Source: Skeletonema tropicum (lineage: Eukaryota > Bacillariophyta > Thalassiosirophyceae > Thalassiosirales > Thalassiosiraceae). Taken from it: DNA of 64,000 nucleotides. A model generated the notes under the pieces. It saw nothing but the letters and a program-made list of their open reading frames with translations, did no database searches and was not told where the DNA came from. Below are positions 34,300 through 44,033 of the stretch, piece after piece. Each line of letters starts with the position of its first letter. Positions within the stretch are counted from its first letter, which is position 1. Where the stretch lies: assembly GCA_037178625.1 (NCBI GenBank), contig CM074130.1, positions 1,364,001-1,428,000 of the forward strand. Direction: 5' to 3'. A program made the translations under genes and the position numbers.

Positions 34300-34665
34300 T
34301 TATGCCTTTACTGCATAACGACGCATAGGGAAGTGTGTATCCTTCTTCTGTTGCTTCAAAGTCTTCTTAGCCTTTTGGTCCTTTGTTAGCGCCCTGCGGA
34401 TAGCCCTTGTCTTCTTCAATCTCAAATCCTTGCTAATGTACTTGGATCCAGCAGAGGCCTTACGGATGCCCTCCTTCTGTTGTTGGTTGTGCACGGTCAA
34501 GACACGAGCGATAGATTTACGCACAGACTTGATCTTGGCAATTTTGGAAGCGGCACCTCCGGTAACCTTAGCAACGTGGAGGTCAGAAAGCTCCTTGCGG
34601 AGGTCTCCAAGAGTTTTGAGGAGTTCTTCCTTGGGAAGTCCACGAAGTTCGTATGCCTTGACCAT
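34300..34665 (-). CDS. RPL35: 60S ribosomal protein L35 (uL29)
   Basis: An intact 121-codon frame beginning [16 protein letters not shown], with the conserved helix [16 protein letters not shown], the basic [16 protein letters not shown] block and the C-terminal [15 protein letters not shown], ending in a basic tail. Length matches eukaryotic L35 (about 123 residues). The protein lies at the exit tunnel of the large ribosomal subunit. It is the most certain call in the window. Its 3' end faces the coiled-coil gene. Confidence 0.97.
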   Translation of the reverse strand: MVKAYELRGLPKEELLKTLGDLRKELSDLHVAKVTGGAASKIAKIKSVRKSIARVLTVHNQQQKEGIRKASAGSKYISKDLRLKKTRAIRRALTKDQKAKKTLKQQKKDTHFPMRRYAVKA

Positions 34666-35430
34666 TTTTATATATTGTTCAATGAAAACGAAAGCTGATG
34701 AAAAGAAATCGTGAAGGGAAGAGAAGTTAGAAAAATCAATTGAAGCAAAACAAAATCATGCAACTCCAATTTCCATCATAAGGAGAGAGAGAGAGCCAAA
34801 AGAAACGATGCCTGAATGGTCGTATTATTCCGTGTAGTGATCCTCCATCCGCTCGTTTTGTACATCTCTGGGCGATACATCCTAAATATCGCTCCTTGAG
34901 TCGTTTTGGGCGTAAACGACCACAACATCGACCATAGACATCATAGCTCTTTGGCTGCGCTCATATTCACCTTGCAATGTACAAAATATAGGTAATAATT
35001 GTGCATTCAAGAGGAGCGGATGGTCTGTGATAGTGGATGTTATCTCTCTCTGTAAATCGCCCCAACGCCGCTATCAGCCCAGCGAAACTTCCTGCGTACC
35101 AACGTATTACATTATAGTATGCATTGGAGTCTTTTGACTCTCTTTGTCTCCCCCCATTCACCGCCTAGTCAGCCGCTGCATCACCATGGTCAACACACCT
35201 TAGTTACAGAGTGATTAGATGATGTGAAAAAAGTGTGCATGGGGGGGAACGTAAGGAATTAGTATGAAGCTACAGCATCAAGTATCCGGTAAATAATTCT
35301 CTCTTCTTGTCTCTTTTTCTCCGCTTCCTCACCCAAGCCCGTAGGGAAAGGGACTCCCATTAAGTGCAATTCATTTTACGGACTAAAAGTCGGAGTCGAA
35401 GTTAAAACATGCCGAAACTGGTATATACCG
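34666..35430. other. Intergenic, RPL35 upstream region
   Basis: About 765 bases between the RPL35 start and the first transposon. It contains a GA microsatellite (gagagagagag near 34783) and no supportable gene; the minus frame at 34967-35161 has no family features. Confidence 0.35.
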
Positions 35431-35432
35431 TA

Positions 35433-36065
35433 CAGGGAAACTCCGCGAACTATACCCACCTAAGTACTCGGCTTATACCCACCCTCGAAATTACAGCCTA
35501 GCCAAAGTATTTATACCCACCTCCTCCGGTTTCAACCAGTAGGTGACTTAGTAAGGCGACCAATAGGGGGACAAATAAACGTTAATTTCGTCTTTACATC
35601 TACTTCTTTTTGTGTGCAGAACAGATAGAAGCACCGTGCTCTGCACAGCATGGCTTGCACATTTTGGTGGTGCATTTTTTATTTCTATTTTTGGTCAAGC
35701 ACTTGATACATTTCTCTTGACTATGCTTCTTGACAATCTTGTAATAATATAACAGAAATTTTAAAGTACGTCTCGTCTTCTCCTTCTTGCACATGTATGT
35801 AACGAAAGGGCTGTCCTGCCAATCCGGTGGTTCAAAAGCATTGGCATTGGAGGGTGGACAATTCAACGGACGCTTTCCCGATTTTAAACAAGATCCAACT
35901 GCAGAATTGGATCCAGCTCCGCATCTATCAACGCACAACATCATGAAGGTGGTGGTTGCGGAGGGGGCGGGGACTCAGGGGTGAAAACTCAAGTTATACC
36001 CACCTAGAGCAGGCTAGCCAAAAATTTTATACCCAGGGGGGGGTATAGTTCGCGGAGTTTCCCTG
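35433..36065. mobile_element. Non-autonomous DNA transposon, 633 bp, TA target duplication
   Basis: Perfect 25-bp terminal inverted repeats: the left end begins cagggaaactccgcgaac and the right end is its complement (ending gttcgcggagtttccctg). Both are flanked by TA (35431-35432 and 36066-36067). Subterminal copies of tatacccacc occur three times on the left and at least once on the right. A TA duplication with CAGGG-type ends fits the Tc1/mariner/pogo superfamily. Inside, a minus-strand frame of 114 codons (35600-35944) ends in a Cys-rich module with CTTKMCKPCCAEHG, perhaps a remnant of the parent element. No transposase domain is present, so it depends on another copy. Confidence 0.85.
35600..35944 (-). 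CDS. Cys-rich ORF inside transposon (remnant)
   Basis: 114 codons beginning MMLCVDRCGAG. The centre is basic (KKEKTRRTLKFLLYYYK) and the C-terminus has regularly spaced Cys (CIKCLTKNR, then CTTKMCKPCCAEHGASICSAH), suggesting a zinc-binding module. It lies wholly inside the 633-bp TIR element. It may be the end of the ancestral element's protein or a chance frame; no catalytic motif is present. Confidence 0.4.
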   Translation of the reverse strand: MMLCVDRCGAGSNSAVGSCLKSGKRPLNCPPSNANAFEPPDWQDSPFVTYMCKKEKTRRTLKFLLYYYKIVKKHSQEKCIKCLTKNRNKKCTTKMCKPCCAEHGASICSAHKKK

Positions 36066-36072
36066 TACCAGG

Positions 36073-36861
36073 CAAGCAAGGGTAAATAAGCCCAGGGTTG
36101 GCGACGACGGTTCCCGCCAAAATTTTACCTAGTAAAAAAGCTGAGTACCGTTACCGTCTCGTCGGCAAGTTCGATTGAGAAAGACAGTGCCGGTCCGAAC
36201 ACGATGATCAGCAACGCACCACGCTACGACGATCAAGGCACGGCACACGGCATCATGGTCAGCGTTGCCGCCGCTGGAATAGACCAAGTCAATCGCCGTA
36301 ATATGGGACGATCGGTGGCTGATCGTTACTATGGATTACTATGTTGGTGTTGACGCCCTCGCCGCTGCCAAAGCCCTCAAGAGAAGGCAGCATATGGAGG
36401 CAATATCAGACGGTGACGTCCGGCGAGCGCCGGCCATTGAACAGTGCTTTTTGAACATCCCAAGGAGCGTTTCTAGTGGATCCAAGCACGATAGCACAGA
36501 CATAGTAATCCATAGTAACGATCAGCCACCGATCGGCCCATATTACGGCTATTAACTTGGTCTATTCCAGCGGCGGCAACGTCGCCATGGTTGAGTGTTC
36601 AATTTGAGCTTTCAATGACGGAGATCGGTAGGACAACCGAGACTCAATGAAAGGGAGCGAGACTCAATTATAGGGAACTCAAAGTCGTAACGATACTCTT
36701 ACTTAACAAAATTTGATGCCGCTTTCTGATCACTGCTGATCATACGAGCAATACGTCGGAATTAATAATGATCGCTAAAATTGAGTACCGATGAGCTGAC
36801 GAGATGGTAAATTGATTTTGAAATTTAACAAAACGACGCCAACCCTGCTTATTTACCCTTG
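36073..36861. mobile_element. hAT-like non-autonomous transposon with internal foldback, 789 bp
   Basis: Terminal inverted repeats are built on caagggtaaataagc (left end has an extra caag); agggttggcg follows, preceded by cc in the left copy only. They are flanked by an 8-bp direct duplication gtaccagg at 36065-36072 and 36862-36869. An 8-bp duplication fits the hAT or Mutator superfamilies. Nested inside is a second inverted repeat with 80-bp arms (36264-36343 and 36501-36580; 77 of 80 positions complementary) around a 157-base loop. The left duplication overlaps the TA flank of the preceding element, so this one inserted at that element's very edge. No transposase frame is present. Confidence 0.82.
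36264..36580. repeat. Long inverted repeat, 80-bp arms
   Basis: Arms 36264-36343 and 36501-36580 are complementary at 77 of 80 positions. RNA from either strand would form an 80-bp hairpin with a 157-nt loop, a potential small-RNA source. It is contained in the hAT-like element. Confidence 0.9.
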
Positions 36862-36869
36862 GTACCAGG

Positions 36870-37268
36870 GGAAAGGTAGTGCTTCGCTTCTCGCGACCGC
36901 GCAAACGACTTTTAAACTGCTTCAGAGCCGTCTTGTGCGAATCAATCTCTTGTGCGAATCAAGAGCAGCGCAATCAAGAGAACCGACCATCGATGAGAGA
37001 GGAGCGCGAGAGAGAGAAGCACCCTCCCCGCGCCTCAACCGCATGCGTTGGTGCTGTTGTTGCTGGAGTGGTGCACAGGCTGAAACTAAGAAAGTCTGTT
37101 GCTTTAAGAGACTATGTGTATGTAGAGAAAGAAGCCTTACTTTTATCGACTCATAAGTATTGCCAATACAAAAACAACTGAGATTCTATCAGGATATCAA
37201 CAGAGTTTTATTCGATTAATACTATACATTCAAGAAAACAAAATAGTTGTTAGTATTGGTATTGTGCA
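36870..37268. other. Intergenic, no gene seen
   Basis: About 400 bases between the transposon and the next start codon. Frames here are short and contradictory. Likely promoter and 5' UTR. Confidence 0.35.
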
Positions 37269-38169
37269 ATGGAAGAGGATTCGACTAACGCAAAAACGTG
37301 GGTTCCTCCTAGACCTGGACCTGGAAGTACTGTCGAGTGGAGAGGCAATCGGGTAACAAAGAAAGAGGGCATAGCAATGAAACATCTGTTTGATGACATG
37401 CAAGCTTACTTTGGACAACCAAATGGAGAGCCAAATGTATCATTAAGTATCGGCCGCTTTCGTCCAGGTCAAGATGACGATGGAGAAGCAGATCGTAGGA
37501 GGAAGGACAACTGCGCAGCCGCAGCTTCAACAATGTCGTGGAAAGGTAACCTAGAGTTCACCTACAAGATGAATCATAGAAACAGAGACACCTCGCTGGA
37601 CCTACATTATATGGCTATGGATATATGTCTCGATCTCAAGCCTAAGAAACACCTGAACTTTGGTGGACACGATATGAGTGAGTATTGCAGAACTTGGATG
37701 TATGCTTACGCTCCTAGGTATACTGTTGAGACGTTCCTGAAGTACTTCGAGGACGGGACGGGTATCAAAGCTTCGGGCAATGGCTTACTATTGGATGAAA
37801 AACAAAACATTGTCACTTTAGACCTGCTCATTGAACCACAATCTGAGCCTGGGTTTTGGATCGCTGATGAGGAAGACAAAAAACAATTGAAACGGATAGG
37901 AACGGTCCATGACGCTTACCAAGACCCTTCGAATCAATTCTTATTCAGATGCATCGGCATCTTTGCCGTGACGGCAGAAGTGGCAAGAAGTTCGAGACTA
38001 ACACTATGATTCTAGTGCTAGCAACGAAAAGGAGAAGGCTCAGCTTACATTCACACTGATGAACGTTCGTACAGAGGGAATCGTTAACAATATCGCTCCA
38101 ATTGTATACGATCCCAGACGGTGCGCAAAATTGAATATCGACAACAATTATTCTGAGTGGTGGAGATAA
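37269..38169 (+). CDS. Unknown protein
   Basis: The frame from MEEDSTNAKTWVPPRPG encodes 246 residues to a stop at 38009. The neighbouring frame continues with YDSSASNEKEKAQLTFTL and VYDPRRCAKLN to a stop at 38169, so one extra base at about 38006 probably truncates the annotated frame. Conserved-looking blocks are SLSIGRFRPGQ, WKGNLEFTYKMNHRN and CRTWMYAYAPRYTVETFLKYFEDG. No signal peptide, membrane helix or recognised domain. Its composition is that of a soluble globular protein. Confidence 0.55.
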
Positions 38170-38340
38170 AAAGATGAGGGGGTGAGAAAAGTAGATAGAA
38201 GGCAACTTCCTTTTGTCAGGCTGATACTGTTAAGACTCTAAATATATGCTTGTATCATCGAAAGCTATCCCGTTTAATTAATATCTTTTTCTTGCAGCAA
38301 AATTTCTCTATCTCGCTTTTGACGACCACGTGATACGTAT

Positions 38341-39250
38341 CTATATTTTAGAGCGATGATGTTCCTTTCGTACATTCACTTGATCTTTTCGCAACTCGTT
38401 TGCCTTGACGAATGCATTCCTTCTCCTACACCTTGCCAGGTATGATGCCAATTTTGGAGTAAGGTGACTTGGTTGTTGTTGTTGCATCTTCTACAGTAGA
38501 TGATGTTGCTTCGTCCGATGGTGGTGACTTGGCCAACCAACCGATTTGTTGGGCCCAGAAGCAGCAGTTTGATAATAAAATATCACAGGCACTAAATCCA
38601 CTCGATAATAGATATCCACTCTCATCATTGATCTCAAGCTCAATTGCATCTAAAGCATTCTCGAATTGACGTTTCGCTTCAGCAACTGCAATCGGTGCTT
38701 CGCCAAACACATCTTTTAAATCGTCGTGTTTTCGGTGTATCCAAAGACCCTGAGAATCGAGTTCAGTCATAATGAACATTGTCAGTGAATCATATTTGGC
38801 TCTGAGTTGGGTTGCTGGCGGTGGCACAAGCAGTATACTTGGTTCATTACCGGAAGCATCATTTGTGTGCTTGTTACCTTCTATCTCACGAGCCAAATCT
38901 CCCAGGAATGTGTTGATCGCTGCACTCTCTACAACTACAAATTGTTGTTGAGTGTCATCATCCTTGACCACAAGAGCAGGGACTTTGCCGAGAGGGTGTA
39001 CTGATTTTGCCACTTTTGACCAAGGCATGCAATTGACGTGATTATAGCGAAGCCCAATCTCTTCTAGCATCCATGCATTGCGGAATGGCCTCATATTTAG
39101 GTCGCCGTATAGAGTGAGTTGCGGCCAAGGTTTGATGCCTTTCGACATGGTGCCTGATTGTGATGATGATGACATTGTTCTGAATGGTAATGACATTCTC
39201 AGAGGAACAAAGCGTAGCGACGGTTTAATAACGTGCTGTCGTAGAATCAT
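38341..39250 (-). CDS. Glutathione S-transferase family protein
   Basis: After about 45 residues that could be a targeting sequence, a thioredoxin-like N-domain reads PQLTLYGDLNMRPFRNAWMLEE, then a cis-Pro motif LGKVPALVV and a VVESAAINTFLGD glutathione-binding block (Glu-Ser pair). The helical C-domain contains LTMFIMTELDSQGLWIHRKH and GFSACDILLSNCCFWAQQIGW, the second matching the conserved N-capping/S-D-I motif. The frame stops at 38426, but skipping one base near 38437 continues as LARCRRRNAFVKANELRKDQ, the expected GST C-terminal helix, to a stop at 38341. GSTs conjugate glutathione to electrophiles or act as peroxidases; class and substrate are not assignable. Confidence 0.85.
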
Positions 39251-39505
39251 ATATGTTTACAAAGTAGTAACAGCAGCAAACCACCCAACCTAACAACATA
39301 CTCATCAACTTGACAACATGGTACCTTACATAGCTGGCAGCGACATACCTACATAAGATCTTTAGATTTTTTGCGGGAGAGAGCTTCGCATACTCCCGCC
39401 ATTTCTGGGCACCAATCAACTCAAGGCCAAAAAAAGAAAAACATCCATGTCGACAACATCATCACCTACCCTCTAAAGAGAGACGAGGTAAACAGCGACA
39501 CCATC

Positions 39506-40792
39506 ATGACAACCAAGAGCGAAGCATCCAAATCATCTCGAACTCTCAAATTCAGCGATGGGGCCACACAATTTCGGCAGCGTCTCATAACATCCATCCT
39601 ATCACATCGACCCCTACTCCTCCGCAACATACGCTCCGATGATCTAGATGCACCAGGATTACGTGAACATGAAGCCTCCTTTCTGCGTCTATTGGATCGA
39701 ATGACCAACGGTACGAAGATTGAAATTAATGCGACGGGAACACAGCTTCGATTTAAGCCAGGCGTACTGTTGGGTGGGGATATTGAACATGATTGTCCTG
39801 TGGGTGGCAGTGGGAGGAGCGTTGGGTGGTTCTTGGAGGGGATATTTCCATTGGCGGCATTTGGGAAGGAACCTCTGCAACTTACTTTGAATGGGGTGAC
39901 GGATGGAACGAGTGATATCGATCCTAGTGTCGACTATTTGTCGTCTAGTTTTATACCTTTGCTGATCAAGTTTGGAATTGGTGTAGATGATGATCATCCT
40001 CCGCCGGAGTTGAGGGTAACGAAACGCGGTGCTGCTCCTTTGGGTGGAGGGAGCGTCAATTTCTATTGTCCTATTGTGAAAGAATTGAATCCAATCGACT
40101 TTGTTGACTTTGGTAAAGTCAAAAGAGTGCGAGGTACAGCAGTCAGCTGTCGTATTCCACCTTCTAGCGCTGCAAGAGTTGCTCATTCGGCAAAAGGAGT
40201 GATGCATAGGTTACTACCAGATGTTTGGATCCACACTGACGTACATTCCAGCAGTGGCAAGAAACGAAAGAGTGGGGATGTAGGAGGATGTGGTCCTTCA
40301 CCTGGCCTTAGTGTGCATCTTACAGCTACTACCACCGAAGGAGTATGCCTCTCTGTCGAATGCAGTATGAATCAAAACACCAAGTCAGACTCTGGTGATA
40401 TAATGCATCATGAACAAACTATTGAGAGGAAAAATATAGAACTTCCGGAAGATTTAGGAAAGAGATCTGCCACCTTGTTACTTCAGGAGATATACTCTGG
40501 AGGATGTATTGATACAAGTGCACAATCGTTTGCTTTGTTGATGATGTGTTTGACTCCAGAGGATGTATCTCGCATACGGTTGGGTCAGTTCACCCAGTAT
40601 ACAATAATGAGTTTGAGATTATACAAGGAAGCATTTGGGGTAGAGTTCAAGCTTCGCGCGGATGAAAATGGTGGTGAAGGAAGTGATGACGAAAGTGATG
40701 ATGGTTTTGGATCTAAGAGAGGAGGTGGCCAAACAATCCTTTGCAGCTGTTTGGGCATTGGTTATAGGAATATGGCAAGAGCAAGTACATAA
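39506..40792 (+). CDS. RCL1: RNA 3'-terminal phosphate cyclase-like protein (RCL1)
   Basis: Start chosen at MTTKSEASK (39506); the frame is open upstream to 39371. The protein follows the RTC-like fold: TLKFSDGATQFRQRLITSILS, RPLLLRNIRS, GTQLRFKPGVLLGG, CPVGGSGRSVGWFLEGIFPLAAF and PELRVTKRGAAPLGGGSV, then GTAVSCRIPPSSAARVAHSAKG, typical of the RCL1 branch, which has no cyclase activity. RCL1 acts in the nucleolus with BMS1 in early 18S rRNA processing. The length of 428 residues exceeds typical RCL1 (about 370) through insertions at KKRKSGDVGG and an acidic DDESDDGFG loop. The frame is intact. It converges on the HMG-PHD gene 54 bases away. Confidence 0.92.
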   Translation: MTTKSEASKSSRTLKFSDGATQFRQRLITSILSHRPLLLRNIRSDDLDAPGLREHEASFLRLLDRMTNGTKIEINATGTQLRFKPGVLLGGDIEHDCPVGGSGRSVGWFLEGIFPLAAFGKEPLQLTLNGVTDGTSDIDPSVDYLSSSFIPLLIKFGIGVDDDHPPPELRVTKRGAAPLGGGSVNFYCPIVKELNPIDFVDFGKVKRVRGTAVSCRIPPSSAARVAHSAKGVMHRLLPDVWIHTDVHSSSGKKRKSGDVGGCGPSPGLSVHLTATTTEGVCLSVECSMNQNTKSDSGDIMHHEQTIERKNIELPEDLGKRSATLLLQEIYSGGCIDTSAQSFALLMMCLTPEDVSRIRLGQFTQYTIMSLRLYKEAFGVEFKLRADENGGEGSDDESDDGFGSKRGGGQTILCSCLGIGYRNMARAST

Positions 40793-40846
40793 TGGTATAA
40801 ATATTATTATAGTAGGCAATGAGATAGCAAGGCAAGGTATTGCTCT

Positions 40847-41768
40847 CTACAAACCCTTGGCCTCATGTCCCTTTCTTCTCTTCGAAGAGTTGCGTGCTTT
40901 TACTGGTGATGATGAGCAAGCCGAACAGCGCCACTGAACCGGTATCTTGTCTGCACTCAGGTCTAAACATGTGGCATGATAAAGTTTTTTGCACAGCTCA
41001 CAAGCAATGAGTTCTCCTTCCTTCTTACATACATGGCACTTGTCGACACTGACTTGCATGAGCAACATTGCAGCTGCTGCTACTTGATTCGTACCATCAG
41101 GAACTTTGCCATCTTGTGACACCAATGAGGGAGACGTCCTTGTTTCAGATGCAGCAGTGCTTGCTTGCTTTTGAGGCCTTTCCAGCTTTTTTAGGTTCTT
41201 GAGGCAAGTGTTTAGTAAGCTCCTTATATGTCTTCATATCTTGCTGGTACTCTTCAAGCTCGCGGCTCGCAATTTTCTGAACGAAACTCTTTACATCAGG
41301 ATCAGTCTTCTCTATATCAGCCCATCGCTGGGAAATGGTCTTAGAGAGCTCTTGGAAGCCAATCTGACCATGAGATTTTCTATGCTTCCTCCGTTGCCGC
41401 TTGCCTGGTCTTGCATGCCAATCTGGAAATACTTTGATAGACGCATATCGCTTCGGGGCATCCATTAATAATATCTTGTGTTCCTGCGCGTTTCTTTCGG
41501 CATCATCGCCAGCCATAGACTGCAGAATGTACTCACGTTCTAGTTGGAAGAAGACATGATATGCTGACAATGGTCGTAAGGGTTTCGTCGGTGTATTGCA
41601 ATCTTCAGCAGCACAGTCGGCTGAGGATTCCGAAGCTTTGCGCGATGAATCCCGATTCTTTTCAGATGGCTCGGCTGACTTAAAATCGGCATCATTGCTA
41701 CTTTTGAGACGAAGCAAAGCTTGAACTGGAGATGACATTACACTTTTTGAGCTTACTTCACCGGTCAC
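40847..41768 (-). CDS. HMG-box and PHD-finger chromatin protein
   Basis: Two frames form one protein. The first (41768 to 41145) carries an HMG-type box: PLRPLSAYHVFFQLEREYI at the start of helix 1, an insertion of about 55 basic residues (RPGKRQRRKHRKSHG), then GFQELSKTISQRWADIE and ELEEYQQDMKTYKEL. The second (from 41125) carries a PHD finger CHVCKKEGELIACELC...HATC...WRCSAC with the full Cys4-His-Cys3 pattern. Skipping one base within an (aagc)n repeat near 41160 joins them. Such proteins bind DNA (HMG) and histone tails (PHD). The combination points to a nuclear chromatin regulator. The order HMG then PHD in a roughly 305-residue protein is unusual but not unique. Confidence 0.8.
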
Positions 41769-42331
41769 CGATGTAGAACAAAAGCAACTTCTTGTGTATG
41801 TGTGTGTCCGCTAGAGGTGCTTTGTTCAACTCACCATCTCCATACAAACGCTACTATCAAGCGACAGCAACCAAACTAGAGAGGTTGCTTGCGGGGCTGG
41901 TAGACGCCGTCCCAGACCAAGGTCATTAAGACTAGCACGCTAGCTGCAGCGCCGCAAGGAGCGGGCTGGTCCATGTTGTTGGAAAAGCTCGATGAAGAGA
42001 ATCTAAGAGAATGCAAATGTCTCATCGTCCTATCGCCGGCATTTACATATATGTACGAATGTAAATACGTAATGTTGTGGTAGAGGTATGTGTTTACTTC
42101 TACCTTCATTTACTTATGTATGTACGAGCAAGGGCGGGAGATATGTAGAGAAGATTCTTCTAACATCTCTTCTTCATTGATTGAGATGATGTTTGCGTAG
42201 CAATGCTATTCTTAAAACGATGACGCTAAGTAGGGATAAAGAGTCTTCTTACATCTTCTTCTTAATTGAGATGATGTAAGGGGCGTAGCAATGCTATTCT
42301 TAAAACGATCACGCTACATAAGAGGGACCCC
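41769..42331. other. Intergenic with a tandem duplication
   Basis: About 560 bases between two leftward genes. Two copies of an approximately 80-bp unit containing gcgtagcaatgctattctta lie at about 42180-42260 and 42262-42320. A small frame at 41876-42109 (minus) ends in a hydrophobic peptide (AAASVLVLMTLVW); it could be a tiny membrane protein but lacks other support. Confidence 0.45.
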
Positions 42332-43822
42332 TTATTCTTTCTCTTTTCCGTTTGCTGGGTCAATATCTGGCCACCAGAGTGGCAAGAATGGAAGATATCT
42401 ATACTCTTTGTCACTATCCCCAATCAAAATCTTGTTCGTTCTGGACCACTTGTGTTCACTTCCGAGCAACCCGAGCCTATCTAATCTCATTTGGGCAAGT
42501 ATAACCGTCGTTCCTGGTGCTGGAGTGGATAGAATTTTGCCAATCGTTCTACTATCCTTCTTGTCAATGATGCTTGCACCTGGCTGTGCCAAATCAGCAA
42601 TCTCGTTTTGCAGTTTTTCACCCTGTACTCGAAGTCTAACTAATTCTTCCGAACCATCCTGAGGATTATGATCAGGTGATGCAACTGATCCCATCATCAT
42701 TGAAACAATACTTCCCGCTCCAGGTGCAGAGATTTTGGGTAGAGGAGGTGGAATGTATCCTTGAAGGTCCAGCTTCTTTTTCTCTCCATTTTCGCCTGTC
42801 AATCCAAATATCTTATCCATTCCTTCATCAGTGCCAAGTTCCTGTATCATGCTTGCCATAACCCACGGTTTGGGGACTTCCATTTCAGTATCAACAATCA
42901 TGACCGGAACAATACGTTTCCTTACAACTCCAGTAAATTGAGATCTTGCAGTAAGCTCTTGCCCTAGGTAGCAACCCTTTGAGAAGCTGATGGCCTGCAA
43001 GAAATCTTGATTGCATTCCAGTGCTGTGCGAGATGCAATTTCAGTACCTTCCGCTATTCCCGCAAGTTTCCTTAGCACAGAATACGTTCCAGGTGCTGAT
43101 GGAAAGAAATTGTTCATAAGTGTCTCAAAGTGCTGTTGACGTTTTGCACGTTCAGTGTCACCTTCAGTTGTGTCTACTATGTTTTGTCCCACAGAAAGAA
43201 TTCTCATTCCAAGAGACGGATGACGCGGGTCCATCCCAGCTAAATATCCTGGAGGAGCACCTTCTGCATTGAGAGTCCCGTAAACTGCATGGGAGGTGAT
43301 TTCTTCGGTTTTATCTGCCAATTTGATTTTGGATCTTCGTAACTTGTGTTGTTTCAAGTGAGCAAGTAATAGATCACCCGTATCATCCGGAACGTCTATC
43401 AAATATTCAGTGGTTGTCGACTCTTCTCCTTCTGGGTTACGCTTCCAAAGCAACGCATCGGTAAGAATACGCCCCCTATGGTCTAAAAATGTTGCAGCTC
43501 GCAACTTCTTCGTAAATTTCACAGGGACTTCCTCTTCTTCCTCTTCTGGTGCTACAGCCCCGGACTCCATGTCATTACTTTTTGCATTCAATGCATGAAC
43601 GCTATCCATTACTTCCTCGCGTGGAGCGGATGGCTCGCTATTGAGATCGGCTGTGACTAAGCCCTGAAGATATGTCGTGGCATGGTCGCCTACGCCTGAG
43701 ACGGATAAGATGCGACGATTCTTAAACGTTTCATAACCCCTTCCCCACAAAGCACCGTATTTAGATGCACCTGCAGCCAACACAGAAGCAGCTCTGTAAG
43801 CCATATTGGTAGATTGGTACAA
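42332..43822 (-). CDS. IBA57: IBA57/YgfZ-like folate-binding Fe-S cluster assembly protein
   Basis: An intact 496-codon frame (a second ATG at 43804, MAYRAAS, is equally plausible). The hallmark is SKGCYLGQELTARSQFTGVV near residue 285, the K-G-C-Y-x-G-Q-E signature of the YgfZ/IBA57 branch of the GcvT fold. N-terminal blocks ILSVSGVGDHATTYLQGLVTADL and AATFLDHRGRILTDALLW match the family's beginning. An acidic insertion (EEEEEE) separates them. IBA57 with ISCA1/2 helps build 4Fe-4S clusters in mitochondria. The N-terminus is Arg/Ala-rich without acids, consistent with a mitochondrial presequence. It is longer than usual because of low-complexity insertions and a C-terminal extension. No frame break. 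Confidence 0.9.
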   Translation of the reverse strand: MYQSTNMAYRAASVLAAGASKYGALWGRGYETFKNRRILSVSGVGDHATTYLQGLVTADLNSEPSAPREEVMDSVHALNAKSNDMESGAVAPEEEEEEVPVKFTKKLRAATFLDHRGRILTDALLWKRNPEGEESTTTEYLIDVPDDTGDLLLAHLKQHKLRRSKIKLADKTEEITSHAVYGTLNAEGAPPGYLAGMDPRHPSLGMRILSVGQNIVDTTEGDTERAKRQQHFETLMNNFFPSAPGTYSVLRKLAGIAEGTEIASRTALECNQDFLQAISFSKGCYLGQELTARSQFTGVVRKRIVPVMIVDTEMEVPKPWVMASMIQELGTDEGMDKIFGLTGENGEKKKLDLQGYIPPPLPKISAPGAGSIVSMMMGSVASPDHNPQDGSEELVRLRVQGEKLQNEIADLAQPGASIIDKKDSRTIGKILSTPAPGTTVILAQMRLDRLGLLGSEHKWSRTNKILIGDSDKEYRYLPFLPLWWPDIDPANGKEKE

Positions 43823-44033
43823 TTAATCGTTGTTTAGCAGCAGATGGTGCGTACATATTTTTTATTTCATTCATGACGAAAACAAGAAACAAGTGTGGTG
43901 GTGAAGGTGATGGGAAATTTGGTAGGTATGAGTAGAGGTATCTTGGTAGGGAGTGACGAAAAACGTGAAACGTTTGTGCTTATTTATATGTATTACAACA
44001 AAGAGACACAAGTAAACGTAGACACAGTCACTT

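Noticed and set aside
41876..42109. Small hydrophobic protein gene
   Set aside because: Only the last 30 codons look structured and no second line of evidence exists; kept as a note in the intergenic entry.
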